Below are positions 18,162 to 26,821 of a stretch of DNA of 64,000 nucleotides, in pieces. A program made the position numbers and the translations under genes. This stretch comes from UBA1724 sp051884615. Lineage in GTDB: Bacteria; Verrucomicrobiota; Lentisphaeria; Oligosphaerales; Oligosphaeraceae. Numbering within the stretch: position 1 is the stretch's first letter; each line of letters opens with the position of its first letter. The stretch is from NCBI GenBank assembly GCA_051884615.1, contig JBJEVT010000016.1:130671-194670 (forward strand). The letters are read 5' to 3'. Under the pieces are notes generated by a model, which saw only the letters and a list, made by a program, of their open reading frames with translations, was not told where the DNA came from and did not search any database.

Positions 18162-18225
18162 GGCCGGGCGCCCCGGCCCTCTCCCTCCCTTTCCTCCCCC
18201 CAAGCCCCACCCCATCCCCGCCCCC

Positions 18226-20475
18226 ATGAAATTTCTCCACGTCGGCAAAGCATACCAGCTCTCCATTGAAAACGGCCAGGACCTGGCGGACGCCCTCACC
18301 CTGGACGAGGCCCTGTGGGTCGCCATGAGCGCCCCCCTGAAGGCCTACACCTGCGACCCCAAGGCCCTGGCCTACATCGACTCGGCCAAGCTGGGTTCCA
18401 TCACCACCGAGAGCCTGAAGGCCGCCATCCGCTGGCTCCTGGATGTCTACGGGGACCGCGCCGGCATCACCGACCACTTCGATGGAAAACTGCCCCTGGC
18501 CGCCCTCACCGATTCGGAGAACGCCCGGAAAATCCGCCATTCCGCGGAGTACATCCTGAAGGATCTGGGGGAGGCGGACACCAGCGCCATCACCCTGGCC
18601 CAGGTGCGGAAATTCCAGCAGATTCTCACCAGCCGTCCCCTGAACGGGGATGGGGTCATCTCCCTGCAGGCGACGGGGGAGGCCTCCACCGCGGAGCTCC
18701 GGGAGCGGTTCCGGGAGTTGATCCAGGACGGGGTGAAGGCCACGGGCGGCACCCAGGATCTGGATGGCACCATGGGGTTGACCATGGCCCAGCTGAAGAC
18801 CTACTGGGAGGCCATCCCCCTCTATCTGGCATGGAAGCGCCAGGGCGACCTGCCCGAGGGCCAGAGCGCCTCTCCCCTCCTCCCCTTCGGCACGGACACC
18901 GCCCCACGCCTCGCCCTCCTCCAGGAGAACGCCGACCGGGTGGACGAGTTCTTCCGCCTCTGCGAACTCCAGGGCTTCGACTCCCGGCTGACGGGGAAGG
19001 TGCTGGAGCACGACGGCAAGCCCGGCGCCCTGGACCCCACCGCCTGGCCCGGCATGGAGAGCCACTTGAAGACCATGCCCATTGTCCAGCCCACCGCGGA
19101 CTCCGCCATTCTTCTGGACGCCCCGGAATACATCAATCCCCTCCACCGGGACTGGATGGCGGCCTTGACGGAGAAGGTGCTTCTGCCGGTGCTGGGCGCG
19201 GAGACCCGTCGCCTCACCCCGGAGCTTTGGGCCAAGGCCAAGGCCGCCTTCGCCCCCTACCAGGCCTACATGGCGGCCCAGCAGGGGGGATGCTGCGCCG
19301 CCGTGGACCCCGCCCGTCTGGAGGCCCAGGCCCAATGGACCGGCATCCTGGAGGAGGCGGCCCGGCTGGAGGCCAAGGACCTGGCCGTGGCCCAGATTCT
19401 CAAGGAGGCGGAGGACGTGGAAAAGGCCCTGCTCTATCTCCAGTGGCTGATTCCCGTGTCCAACAACTTCATCAGCTTCCCCGACCTCTACCAGCCCAAG
19501 AAACCCACCCTCTTCGAACGGGGACGGATCGTCATGGACGGACGCTGGTTCAACATGACCTTCCCCGTGGACAACCTGGCCGCCCACTCCGCCCTGGCCG
19601 TCAATAGCGGACTCTTCCTGATCTACGTGGAGGTGGACACCGCCCCCGCCCAGATTCTCTGCGCCCCCGTCACCGTGGGGGACAAGGGGAACCTCACCGT
19701 GGGCAAGCGGGGCATCTTCTTCGCCCCCGGCGGGCAGACCTACAATGCCAAGGTGGTGAAGGTCCAGGAGAATCCCGTCTGCCTCCGGGAGGCCGTGGTG
19801 GCCCCCTTCGCCAAATTCGGCAAGATGGCGGAGGACAAGGTGGCCGCCATGTCCACCAACTCCGAGGGCGTCATCACCAGCAAGATGGCCGGACTGATCA
19901 ACGATCCCAAGGCTGCGGCGGCGGCCGCCGCGCCGCCCCCCGCCGCCAAGGGGGACAAATCCGGCATGCTCATGGGGCTGGGCATCGCCTTCGCCGCCCT
20001 CTCCTCCGCCCTGGCCTTCATCTGCAAGACCCTGGCGGACATGAGCGCCCTCTCCATCCTGGTCTCCCTCCTGTGCGTCCTGGCCGTCCTGCTGACTCCC
20101 ATCATCCTGCTGGCCCTCATCCGTCTGCGCCGCCAGGACCTCTCCTCCCTGCTGGAGGGGAACGGGTGGGCCATCAACGCCCGGATGCGTCTCACCCGGG
20201 CACAGCGCAAGAGTTTCTCCCGGGGCGGCGCCTTCCCGGCGGACGCCCTGGGCACGCCCCGGAGGCGCTGCCGCCGGATTCTCTCCTGGCTGGCGGCCGT
20301 CCTCCTGGTTCTGCTGCTGGGGGCGGGGGCGATCCTCTTCGGCTGCCGTCAATCCCATGGGAAGCGGGAGGCGGGCGGCTGTGTGGCCCCCGCGGAGATT
20401 GGGCCGGTGGATTCCGCCGTTCCGGCGGCGTCCGCGGAGAACGAGAACACCCCCGCCCCTGCGCCCGCCCCATGA
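18226..20475 (+). CDS. 749-aa membrane protein of unknown function
   Basis: I do not recognise a named family. Residues 1 to about 560 are soluble-looking and mostly helical, with segments such as YQPKKPTLFERGRIVMDGRW and FAPGGQTYNAKVVKVQENPV that look like a compact beta-rich domain around residues 420-530. An Ala/Pro-rich linker follows. Near the C-terminus there are three hydrophobic segments (SGMLMGLGIAFAALSSALAF, a second around SALSILVSLLCVLAVLLTPI, and a third around SWLAAVLLVLLLGAGAILFG), then a Pro/Ala-rich tail. The first residues (MKFLHVGKAYQLSIENGQDL) are not a signal peptide. The stop overlaps the next gene's ATG (ATGA), so the pair is translationally coupled. Confidence 0.75.
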   Translation: MKFLHVGKAYQLSIENGQDLADALTLDEALWVAMSAPLKAYTCDPKALAYIDSAKLGSITTESLKAAIRWLLDVYGDRAGITDHFDGKLPLAALTDSENARKIRHSAEYILKDLGEADTSAITLAQVRKFQQILTSRPLNGDGVISLQATGEASTAELRERFRELIQDGVKATGGTQDLDGTMGLTMAQLKTYWEAIPLYLAWKRQGDLPEGQSASPLLPFGTDTAPRLALLQENADRVDEFFRLCELQGFDSRLTGKVLEHDGKPGALDPTAWPGMESHLKTMPIVQPTADSAILLDAPEYINPLHRDWMAALTEKVLLPVLGAETRRLTPELWAKAKAAFAPYQAYMAAQQGGCCAAVDPARLEAQAQWTGILEEAARLEAKDLAVAQILKEAEDVEKALLYLQWLIPVSNNFISFPDLYQPKKPTLFERGRIVMDGRWFNMTFPVDNLAAHSALAVNSGLFLIYVEVDTAPAQILCAPVTVGDKGNLTVGKRGIFFAPGGQTYNAKVVKVQENPVCLREAVVAPFAKFGKMAEDKVAAMSTNSEGVITSKMAGLINDPKAAAAAAAPPPAAKGDKSGMLMGLGIAFAALSSALAFICKTLADMSALSILVSLLCVLAVLLTPIILLALIRLRRQDLSSLLEGNGWAINARMRLTRAQRKSFSRGGAFPADALGTPRRRCRRILSWLAAVLLVLLLGAGAILFGCRQSHGKREAGGCVAPAEIGPVDSAVPAASAENENTPAPAPAP

Positions 20476-21161
20476 AATCCTCCCTCCTCCTCTCTTTTCT
20501 GGCCCTGTGCCTTCTCCTCGCCTCCCCCCTGCGGGCCCAGGAGCTCCCTCCCCGGGAATTTCTGGAATGTCTGCGGGCGCCCCTTTGCCAGGATGCCTGG
20601 GGGGAGGCCACGGGCCGCCTGGTGCACAAGCGCAAGGGGCAGCCGACCCTGGAGGGGAGCCTGGGCGTCCGGGTCACCTTCACCCCCGCGGTCATGTACG
20701 CCCAGCTGACCCTGAACGAAACCAACTTCTACGGCCTGGAAATCACTCTGGCCACCGCCGGAAAGAGCGCCCAGCACCTGGATCTTCCCGAAAAGGAGGA
20801 GAAACCCGGCCTCTTCGACTACGGCGTCCGCCCCTCCGACCTCTCCTTCGCCTTCCTCTTCTGGGATTTCGTCCAGGAATTGCCCCGCTCCTCCAGCCGG
20901 TGGCAGGATTGCCGGGTGCTGAAACTGGCCTCCCCGGACGGCACGGAGACCGTGGACGTGTGGTTCCAGGCAGAGCAGGGCTTCCCCATGGAGGCCAAAT
21001 GGTATCGGAAAGGGGAGAGCAAGCCCTGGCGCACCCTGGTGATGAAGGGAGCCAAGCGCTTCGAGAACGGCCTCTGGTTCGTCAAGGAGATGCAACTCTC
21101 CGGCGACCAGTGGAAGACCTCCGTGAAATTCGACTTCGCGGAAAAGACCGAGGGGCTCTGA
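20472..21161 (+). CDS. exported LolA-like / outer-membrane-lipoprotein-sorting-like protein
   Basis: A 229-residue protein with a clear signal peptide (MKSSLLLSFLALCLLLASPL, cleavage after LRA). The mature part resembles the TP0789/LolA-like half-barrel proteins: a beta-strand region with CRVLKLASPDGTETVDVWF, then AKWYRKGE and FVKEMQLSGDQWKTSVKFDF. Proteins of this fold bind lipid chains in the periplasm. The ATG at 20472 overlaps the stop of the 749-aa protein gene. Its exact partner is unknown, but the coupling suggests the two work together at the cell envelope. Confidence 0.72.
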   Translation: MKSSLLLSFLALCLLLASPLRAQELPPREFLECLRAPLCQDAWGEATGRLVHKRKGQPTLEGSLGVRVTFTPAVMYAQLTLNETNFYGLEITLATAGKSAQHLDLPEKEEKPGLFDYGVRPSDLSFAFLFWDFVQELPRSSSRWQDCRVLKLASPDGTETVDVWFQAEQGFPMEAKWYRKGESKPWRTLVMKGAKRFENGLWFVKEMQLSGDQWKTSVKFDFAEKTEGL

Positions 21162-21183
21162 CCCCACCCCGCGCCTGGCTGAT

Positions 21184-21212
21184 GCTGATTCGCGGGGGAA
21201 AAGGGAATCAGC
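21184..21212 (+). terminator. stem-loop after the LolA-like gene
   Basis: GCTGATTC at 21184-21191 pairs perfectly with GAATCAGC at 21205-21212 around a 13-nt loop, 22 nt after the stop codon, followed by CTTCTTG. The T-tract is poor, so it may be a weak terminator or an mRNA-stabilising hairpin. Confidence 0.5.
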
Positions 21213-21262
21213 CTTCTTGCAGTGCCTCAAGGACGGAGCGCGCAAGGTCGGTGGAAATGCCG

Positions 21263-21317
21263 TTTGACTTTTGACCGAAACCCGGTATTAAAGAGGATCC
21301 GTCGTCCCGCGTTCGGA
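21263..21317 (+). repeat. 55-bp direct repeat, copy 1
   Basis: It starts TTTGACTTTTGACCG and ends CGCGTTCGGA. It matches the copy at 21350-21404 with one mismatch (T/C in CGTCGTCCC versus CGTCGCCCC); a 32-bp spacer separates them. Confidence 0.9.
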
Positions 21318-21349
21318 AAAAAATCCCCCGAAAATTCCTCCCGTTTCCT

Positions 21350-21404
21350 TTTGACTTTTGACCGAAACCCGGTATTAAAGAGGATCCGTCGCCCCGCGTT
21401 CGGA
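21350..21404 (+). repeat. 55-bp direct repeat, copy 2
   Basis: Second copy. It contains the premature stop of the truncated AbiEii-like frame read on the minus strand, so the repeat array appears to replace the 3' part of that gene. Confidence 0.9.
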
Positions 21405-21605
21405 GAAAAAGAGGAGACGGTCATATTCCTCCCATTCGGCGACCAGGCAGGCGAGGTCGACGTCTTGCGTGGTGCGGACATTTGCCCTGACCTCAAAGCG
21501 AGCCAGCCAGAAATCCCGCGCCGCGGCGCCCACCAGCATCAGGCGGATGCCCAGCCTTTCCGCCGTGCCGAAGACGGAGGACACGATGCTCTCCACCGGT
21601 GTCAT
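21375..21605 (-). pseudogene. truncated AbiEii-like nucleotidyltransferase toxin gene
   Basis: The 76-residue frame begins MTPVESIVSSVFGTAERLG and has the nucleotidyltransferase-type core LMLVGAAARDFWL, then RTTQDVDLACLVAEWEEYDR. This matches the start of AbiEii/MenT-like toxins (G-x-x-AR-D and a D-x-D). Family members are usually about 200-300 residues. Here the frame stops after ATDPL inside a 55-bp direct repeat, with no continuation downstream. The ATG lies 2 nt after the stop of the AbiEi-like frame, the usual antitoxin-toxin order. I infer a dead remnant of an abortive-infection type IV toxin-antitoxin pair. Confidence 0.7.
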
Positions 21606-21607
21606 CG

Positions 21608-22033
21608 TCAGGCGATTCCCTCCAGATGGCGTTTTCGTATTTCCTCTGCCGCCTCAAGACAGCGTCCGTCCTCCGCAGCCAATAAATCGGCATAGACGAG
21701 CAGCCAGGGAACCTGGGTCGCAAAACGGCGTTTCTCCACCGGCCAGAATGCCTCCCGCACCTCGATGTTGCCATCCTGGACAAGATGCCAGTGGTTTCTG
21801 GCCGCCGTCCTGGCAACGCCATTTCCCTGGTTCCACAGGAGGACGTGTCCGGTGGACAGGATCTTCTCCTTCCTTGCCGCGGTCTCGCCGCTGGCAACGA
21901 GGTCTTCGCCCCCGTCGATTGCCGCCAGTTCGCCCGAGTAGCGCACCGCCTTCAGCTTCGGCAACGGACCGGGCGCCGCGGCCCTTCCTGCAGACGATGA
22001 AGTTCTGGCGGCTTCGTCAGCCGCCCGTCTCAA
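21608..22033 (-). pseudogene. AbiEi-like antitoxin remnant
   Basis: A 141-residue frame whose C-terminus (VPWLLVYADLLAAEDG, then EAAEEIRKRHLEG) resembles the C-terminal region of AbiEi-type proteins, where LVYADLL is followed by a helix ending the protein. The only possible start in the frame is TTG at 22033. The frame is shorter than typical relatives and the usual N-terminal winged helix is not seen, so the 5' part has probably been lost. It directly precedes the truncated AbiEii-like frame. Confidence 0.6.
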
Positions 22034-22133
22034 GTCGGCGTGGTGCCGCTCCTTCCCGGGAAGGGAGATTTTCCCTGTTTGCCCGGGGAGGCCTCGCCCT
22101 TGGGCGCGTCCTAGAAGCCCGGGATTGGGGGAC

Positions 22134-22139
22134 TATATT
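22134..22139 (+). promoter_or_regulatory. putative -10 box (TATATT) for fmt
   Basis: GACTATATTATCC stands about 140 nt upstream of the fmt ATG in GC-rich sequence. No clear -35 element precedes it. Confidence 0.4.
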
Positions 22140-22280
22140 ATCCGCTTGCGTCTCTCTCCCCGCCCGGCAGGGTATTTGACAGAGGCGCGGGACCCCGTCT
22201 TCCGGGGAAACCGCGCCTTCGGACCTGTCGGCGCACGGTTCCCGCACAACCCTTCCCATTCTCCTCTCCCTCCCCCCTCC

Positions 22281-23255
22281 ATGCCAGAAGACGGCGCGTT
22301 CCCATCGAAAATCCGGGTCTATTACTTGAGTTCCGGCAATCTGGGCATCGCCATTCTGGATGCTCTTCGGGAGGACGAGGGAATCCAGCTTGTGGGGCTA
22401 GGCTCCCAGCCGGATCGTCCTGTGGGAAGGAAGCATCTCCTCTCCCCCACTCCCTTTGCCCGGCATGCCTTGGAAGCCGGGCTGGAGGTGGACCGGGTTC
22501 CCTCCGTCAATCGGCCGGAGTTCCTGGAGAAATTGCGGGCCCTGGGGACGGAGATACTGCTGGTGGTTGCCTTCGGACAGCTTCTGAAGCCGGAGTTGCT
22601 TTCCCTCCCGCCCTTTGGCTGCCTCAACGTCCACGCCTCCCTTCTCCCACGCTATCGAGGCGCCTGTCCCATCAACGCCGCCATTCTCCACGGAGATGCG
22701 CGCACGGGGGTGAGCTTCATGCGGATGGAGCGGGGGCTGGACACGGGTCCCGTGTATGACAAGGTGGAGTTATCCATCCTGGAGACGGAGACCACGGAGG
22801 CCTTGGAGGCACGGCTTGGGCGTCTCGCCGCCTCCCACATTGGGAGTGTTCTCCGAAGAATCACCCGCGAAGGGCTTCAGCCCACCCCCCAGCCCCCCAC
22901 GGACGAACCCAACGTACGGAAGATCTGCAAGGAAGACGGGGCCATTCCCTGGACCTGCTCCGCCCGTCACATCTTCAACATGGTTCGTGCCTATCAGCCC
23001 TGGCCGCGGGCCTATACCTGCGTGCCGGTGCAAGGGGAGCTGCGGCGCATTCAAATCACCGAAGCCACCTATTCCCCCGGACATCCCGCAGGGGAGGCGG
23101 GCCAAGTGCTTCCCGAAAGTGGAAAAGCCCTGGCCGTCGCCTGCGGATCCGGCACTCTCTACATCCATCGGCTGATTCCCGACGGCAAGAAGGAGATGTG
23201 CGCGGCGGACTTTCTGCGTGGCAATCCAGTGATGCCGGGAAGCATCCTGGAATAA
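22281..23255 (+). CDS. fmt: methionyl-tRNA formyltransferase
   Basis: It transfers a formyl group from 10-formyl-tetrahydrofolate to the initiator Met-tRNA. The 324-residue protein has the diagnostic motif SLLPRYRGACPINAAILHGD with the catalytic Asn/His/Asp arrangement (NVHASLLP), and the C-terminal OB-like domain (VRKICKEDGAIPW, NMVRAYQPWPRAYT). The ATG at 22281 starts MPEDGAFPSKIRVYYLSSGN; a pyrimidine tract (CTCTCCCTCCCCCCTCC) rather than a Shine-Dalgarno sequence precedes it. It is the first gene of a plus-strand run with the RNase E/G gene 119 bp downstream. Confidence 0.93.
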   Translation: MPEDGAFPSKIRVYYLSSGNLGIAILDALREDEGIQLVGLGSQPDRPVGRKHLLSPTPFARHALEAGLEVDRVPSVNRPEFLEKLRALGTEILLVVAFGQLLKPELLSLPPFGCLNVHASLLPRYRGACPINAAILHGDARTGVSFMRMERGLDTGPVYDKVELSILETETTEALEARLGRLAASHIGSVLRRITREGLQPTPQPPTDEPNVRKICKEDGAIPWTCSARHIFNMVRAYQPWPRAYTCVPVQGELRRIQITEATYSPGHPAGEAGQVLPESGKALAVACGSGTLYIHRLIPDGKKEMCAADFLRGNPVMPGSILE

Positions 23256-23374
23256 TCCCCTGGCCGACCCTCCCGGACGCCCCGCCCGGACGCCCAGTCT
23301 GCGGAAAAGGACGGCGCCGGCGCCCCCAGGCTCCCCAGGGAACACGGACTCCTCATTTTTTCCTCCCTCCCCCC

Positions 23375-25735
23375 ATGAAACAAATCCTCATCAACTCGGA
23401 AGAACTCCAGGTCCGGGTGGCCGTCGTGGAAGACGGCACCCTCCAGGACTTCTTCATGGAACGCACCAACAAGGACCGCATCGTCGGCTCCATCTACAAG
23501 GGAAAGATCAAGAATCTGGAACCCTCCCTCCAGGCGGCCTTCGTGGACATCGGCGTGGGAAAAAACGCCTTCCTCCACTACTGGGACATGCTGCCCGCCA
23601 CCCTGGAGAAGCTGGAAGGGGAAGGGGAGGACGATGACGAGCCCCCCGTGAAGCCCGGCCAGGAACGCGCCGAGGCGGACCAGGCCAGCAATGCGGAGGA
23701 GGACAGCACCTTCAATCCCCCCGCGCCCCCCGACGCCCGGAGGGAGCCGGAGGACGGCGACGAGGACGAGGCGGGGCGGGAGGAGTCCCGTCCGGATGTG
23801 GCGGCCCCCAAGCCCGCCCTGCCCAAGGAGATGGTGGTCAACGGGGAGCGGGACGCCTCCCGGGACACGACCCTGACCAAGGGGCTTCTGCCCTTGGACA
23901 AGGGGCAGAAGGGGCTGATTCCCCTGGCCAAGCCCGCCCCGGAGAAGGCGCCGGAGGAGGAGCTGCCTCCCGTCACCACCGATGAAAATCCCCCGCCCCT
24001 GGCGGAGGAGATCGCCGGCAATCCCCGGGAGGGGCGGCGCAGCAATGGCGGCCAGCCCCGGAACAACGGGAACGGCGGCAACAACGGCGGGGCGGCGAAG
24101 AATCCCGCCGGCGGCGAGGATTCCGCGGCCGGGGCGTCCTCGTCCCACCGTCGTCGTCGGCGTCGTGGCCGCGGCGGGCGCGAGGGAGCTGGCGACCAGG
24201 CCCGTCCCGTCCAGGGCGTCAAGAAGCCCGGGGTGTTCCGGCGGGTGCTGGAGAAGCTGTTTCCCTTCCTGGGGAAGAGTCGTCCCCAGGGCAAGGGGAA
24301 GGAATCCGCGGGGGCGGCGTCCGGCGTCCAGGGGAAGGAGTCCCGTCCCTCCCAGGGTCTCACCGCCAATTCCGGGAAGAGCGAGCTGCTGCCCCTGACG
24401 CCCGGGGGCAAGGCCCCTGTCCAGAAGCCGGCGGGGCAGGCTCCCAAGCTGGAGAAGCTTCCCAAGGGGGAGAAGGAGAAGCCCCGGAAGCCGGAGAAGA
24501 AGGGATACACCGTGGAGGACATCCCCAATCTCTTCCATGTGGACCAGGAAATCCTGGTGCAGGTCACCAAGGGGCCCATCGGCACCAAGGGCGCCCGGGT
24601 CACCACCAACCTCTCCATCCCCGGACGCTATCTGGTGCTGCTGCCCAACTGCCCCCATGTGGGCATCTCCCGCCGGGTGGAGGACCGGGAGGAGCGGAGC
24701 CGTCTGAAGCAGATGATCCGCACCATCCTTCCCCCCAACACCGGCGTCATCTGCCGCACCGAGGGCGTGGGCCTGAAGCGGGAATACTTCCAGCGGGATC
24801 TCCAGATGCTCATGGACGCCTGGCACAAGGCCGCGGACGCCTTCGCCAAGCGCCGCGCCCCCTACTGCGTCTACCAGGAACCCGCCCTGGTGGAGCGCAC
24901 CCTGCGGGACAATCTGACCCAGGACATCGACGAAATCGTCTGCGACACCAAGGAAGCCTACAACCTGGCGCTGGAGATGCTCCAGCGCTTCGACCGGCAG
25001 GACTCCATCAAGGTCAAGCTCTACTCCAACCCCACCCCCATCTTCATCAAATACGGCATCAGCCAGCAGATCGAGGGCATCTCCAACCGGAAGGTGCCTC
25101 TCCCCAGCGGGGGATACCTCTGCATTGACGAGACCGAGGCCCTCATCGCCATCGATGTGAACACCGGCAAGAACCGCTCCGGCAAGGACCAGCCCGAGAC
25201 CATCCTGGCCACCAACATGGAGGCCGTCAAGGAGATCGCCCGGCAGCTCCGTCTGCGGAACATCGGCGGCCTGGTGGTGCTGGACCTCATCGACATGCGC
25301 TCCCGCAAGGACCAGATGGCCGTCTACCGGGCCTTCAAGCAATACACCGCCGAGGACCATGCCCGGATCAAGATCTATCCCATCAGCGGGCTGGGTCTGC
25401 TGGAGATGAGCCGCCAGCGGGAGAGCGAATCTCTGGAGAGCACCATCTACGAGGACTGCCCCTACTGCAAGGGGCGGGGTCTCATCAAGACCGCCACCAG
25501 CGTCTCCGTGGAGATTCAGCGGCGCCTCAACGAGCTGCTGGCCCGGAAGAAGGACGTGCAGCACTTCGTCATCACCGTCCACCCCAAGATTCTGGAGCGG
25601 CTGCGCACGGTGGACCACAAGGTCATGAACGCCATGGCGGCCGAGCACAACCGCCAGCTCACCTTCAACGCCTCCCCCGAGCTCCACATCGAGGCCTTCC
25701 ACATCGCCGACAAGGATACTGGAAAGGTCTTCTAG
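23375..25735 (+). CDS. Rne/Rng family ribonuclease with about 300-residue insertion in the S1 domain
   Basis: A single-strand-specific endoribonuclease of the RNase E/G family, 786 residues. The N-terminus (MKQILINSEELQVRVAVVED) and first S1 strands (GSIYKGKIKNLEPSLQAAFV) are normal. From about residue 76 to 377 a disordered, charged, low-complexity segment is inserted, including a run of seven arginines. The S1 domain then resumes (DQEILVQVTKGPIGTKGARV). Catalytic metal ligands are D594 (AIDVNTGKN) and D637 (VVLDLIDM); the zinc-link motif is CPYCKGRG. The protein has no long C-terminal tail as in E. coli RNase E. A C/T-rich tract, not a Shine-Dalgarno sequence, precedes ATG 23375. Confidence 0.93.
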   Translation: MKQILINSEELQVRVAVVEDGTLQDFFMERTNKDRIVGSIYKGKIKNLEPSLQAAFVDIGVGKNAFLHYWDMLPATLEKLEGEGEDDDEPPVKPGQERAEADQASNAEEDSTFNPPAPPDARREPEDGDEDEAGREESRPDVAAPKPALPKEMVVNGERDASRDTTLTKGLLPLDKGQKGLIPLAKPAPEKAPEEELPPVTTDENPPPLAEEIAGNPREGRRSNGGQPRNNGNGGNNGGAAKNPAGGEDSAAGASSSHRRRRRRGRGGREGAGDQARPVQGVKKPGVFRRVLEKLFPFLGKSRPQGKGKESAGAASGVQGKESRPSQGLTANSGKSELLPLTPGGKAPVQKPAGQAPKLEKLPKGEKEKPRKPEKKGYTVEDIPNLFHVDQEILVQVTKGPIGTKGARVTTNLSIPGRYLVLLPNCPHVGISRRVEDREERSRLKQMIRTILPPNTGVICRTEGVGLKREYFQRDLQMLMDAWHKAADAFAKRRAPYCVYQEPALVERTLRDNLTQDIDEIVCDTKEAYNLALEMLQRFDRQDSIKVKLYSNPTPIFIKYGISQQIEGISNRKVPLPSGGYLCIDETEALIAIDVNTGKNRSGKDQPETILATNMEAVKEIARQLRLRNIGGLVVLDLIDMRSRKDQMAVYRAFKQYTAEDHARIKIYPISGLGLLEMSRQRESESLESTIYEDCPYCKGRGLIKTATSVSVEIQRRLNELLARKKDVQHFVITVHPKILERLRTVDHKVMNAMAAEHNRQLTFNASPELHIEAFHIADKDTGKVF

Positions 25736-25750
25736 CCCTCTCCCGCCCCC

Positions 25751-26821
25751 GTGCAGATCCGCGTCGAACATCTCACGAAACACTACGGGGACTCCCCCGC
25801 CCTCCAGGACGTGAATCTGACCGTGGAGGACGGGGAGCTCTTCTTCCTCCTGGGGCCCTCCGGCTGCGGGAAGACCACTCTGCTGCGGACCATCGCCGGC
25901 TTCGAGAGCCCCACCCGGGGTGAAATCTACCTGGGGGACGTGCCCCAGAAGGAGATTCCCCCCGCCCGGCGCAACGCCGCCATGGTCTTCCAGGGCTATG
26001 CCCTGTGGCCCCATCTCACCGTCCGGGAGAATGTCTCCTTCGGCCTGGAGATGCAGGGGATTCCCCGGGAGGAGCGGGAGAAGCGGGTCGAACGCACCCT
26101 GCGGGAGCTCCAGATCCTGGAGCTGGCGGAGCGGAAGCCCAACCAGCTCTCCGGGGGACAGCAGCAACGGGTGGCCCTGGCCAGAACCCTGGTCATCCAT
26201 CCCGGAGTCCTCCTGCTGGACGAACCCCTGGCCAACCTGGATGCCAAGCTGCGACGGGACATGCGCCTGGAGATTCGCCGCATCTGCAAGGAGAACCACC
26301 TCACCGGAATCTATGTGACCCACGACCGGGCCGAGGCCCTCTCCATGGCCGACCGGCTGGCCGTCCTCCGGGACGGACGGCTGGAGCAGGTGGGCACGCC
26401 CCGGGAGGTCTATCGCCGCCCCCGCACCCCCTTTGTGGCGGAATTCATCGGGGAGACCAATCTCCGGGAGGCCGTCCTCCGGGAGCTCCGGGAGGACGGC
26501 GCCCTGCTGGACACCCCCCTGGGCCCCCTCCTCTCCCGATGCCTTCCCCCGGAGGCCGCCCCCGGCATGAAGCTGGTGCTTTCCCTGCGTCCCGAGGCCT
26601 TCCGCCTCCTGGACCCCCGGGAATCCGGGCAGGAGAACTGCCTTTCCGTGACCCTGAAGATGTCCGAGTATCTGGGGGAGCTCTGCCAATACGAGGCATG
26701 GGACGGGGCGGGAGGCACCCTGCGCTTTGACCAGTTGAACCCAGGGGATGACTGCCTTGTCCCGGGCCAGCCCCTGCGCCTCGCCCTCTCTCCCCAGGAC
26801 GTTGTCTGCATGAAGCCGTGA
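25751..26821 (+). CDS. ABC transporter ATP-binding protein (PotA/UgpC/FbpC type)
   Basis: A 356-residue importer ATPase. Walker A is GPSGCGKTT, the Q-loop region MVFQGYALWPH, the ABC signature LSGGQQQRVA, Walker B LLLDEPLANLD and the H-loop YVTHD. The C-terminal part from about residue 240 is a TOBE-like regulatory domain. This architecture belongs to sugar, polyamine or ferric-ion importers, but no permease or binding protein lies nearby, so the substrate is unknown. GTG 25751 is the only start placing the ATPase fold at the N-terminus. The stop overlaps the uvrC GTG (GTGA), so it is coupled to a DNA-repair gene. Confidence 0.9.
   Translation: MQIRVEHLTKHYGDSPALQDVNLTVEDGELFFLLGPSGCGKTTLLRTIAGFESPTRGEIYLGDVPQKEIPPARRNAAMVFQGYALWPHLTVRENVSFGLEMQGIPREEREKRVERTLRELQILELAERKPNQLSGGQQQRVALARTLVIHPGVLLLDEPLANLDAKLRRDMRLEIRRICKENHLTGIYVTHDRAEALSMADRLAVLRDGRLEQVGTPREVYRRPRTPFVAEFIGETNLREAVLRELREDGALLDTPLGPLLSRCLPPEAAPGMKLVLSLRPEAFRLLDPRESGQENCLSVTLKMSEYLGELCQYEAWDGAGGTLRFDQLNPGDDCLVPGQPLRLALSPQDVVCMKP

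Noticed and set aside
21263..21404. CRISPR-like reading of the two 55-bp repeats with 32-bp spacer
   Set aside because: Only two copies, the repeat is longer than the spacer, the 87-bp period is too long, and no cas genes are present.
21227..21496. 89-codon minus-strand frame through both 55-bp repeats
   Set aside because: Its apparent internal repeat (ILFNTGFRSKVKR) is just the DNA repeat translated; the better-supported frame is the AbiEii-like one.
23159..26689. 1,176-codon open frame on the minus strand
   Set aside because: Shadow of the Rne/Rng and ABC ATPase genes caused by high GC at third codon positions; no domain or ribosome site.
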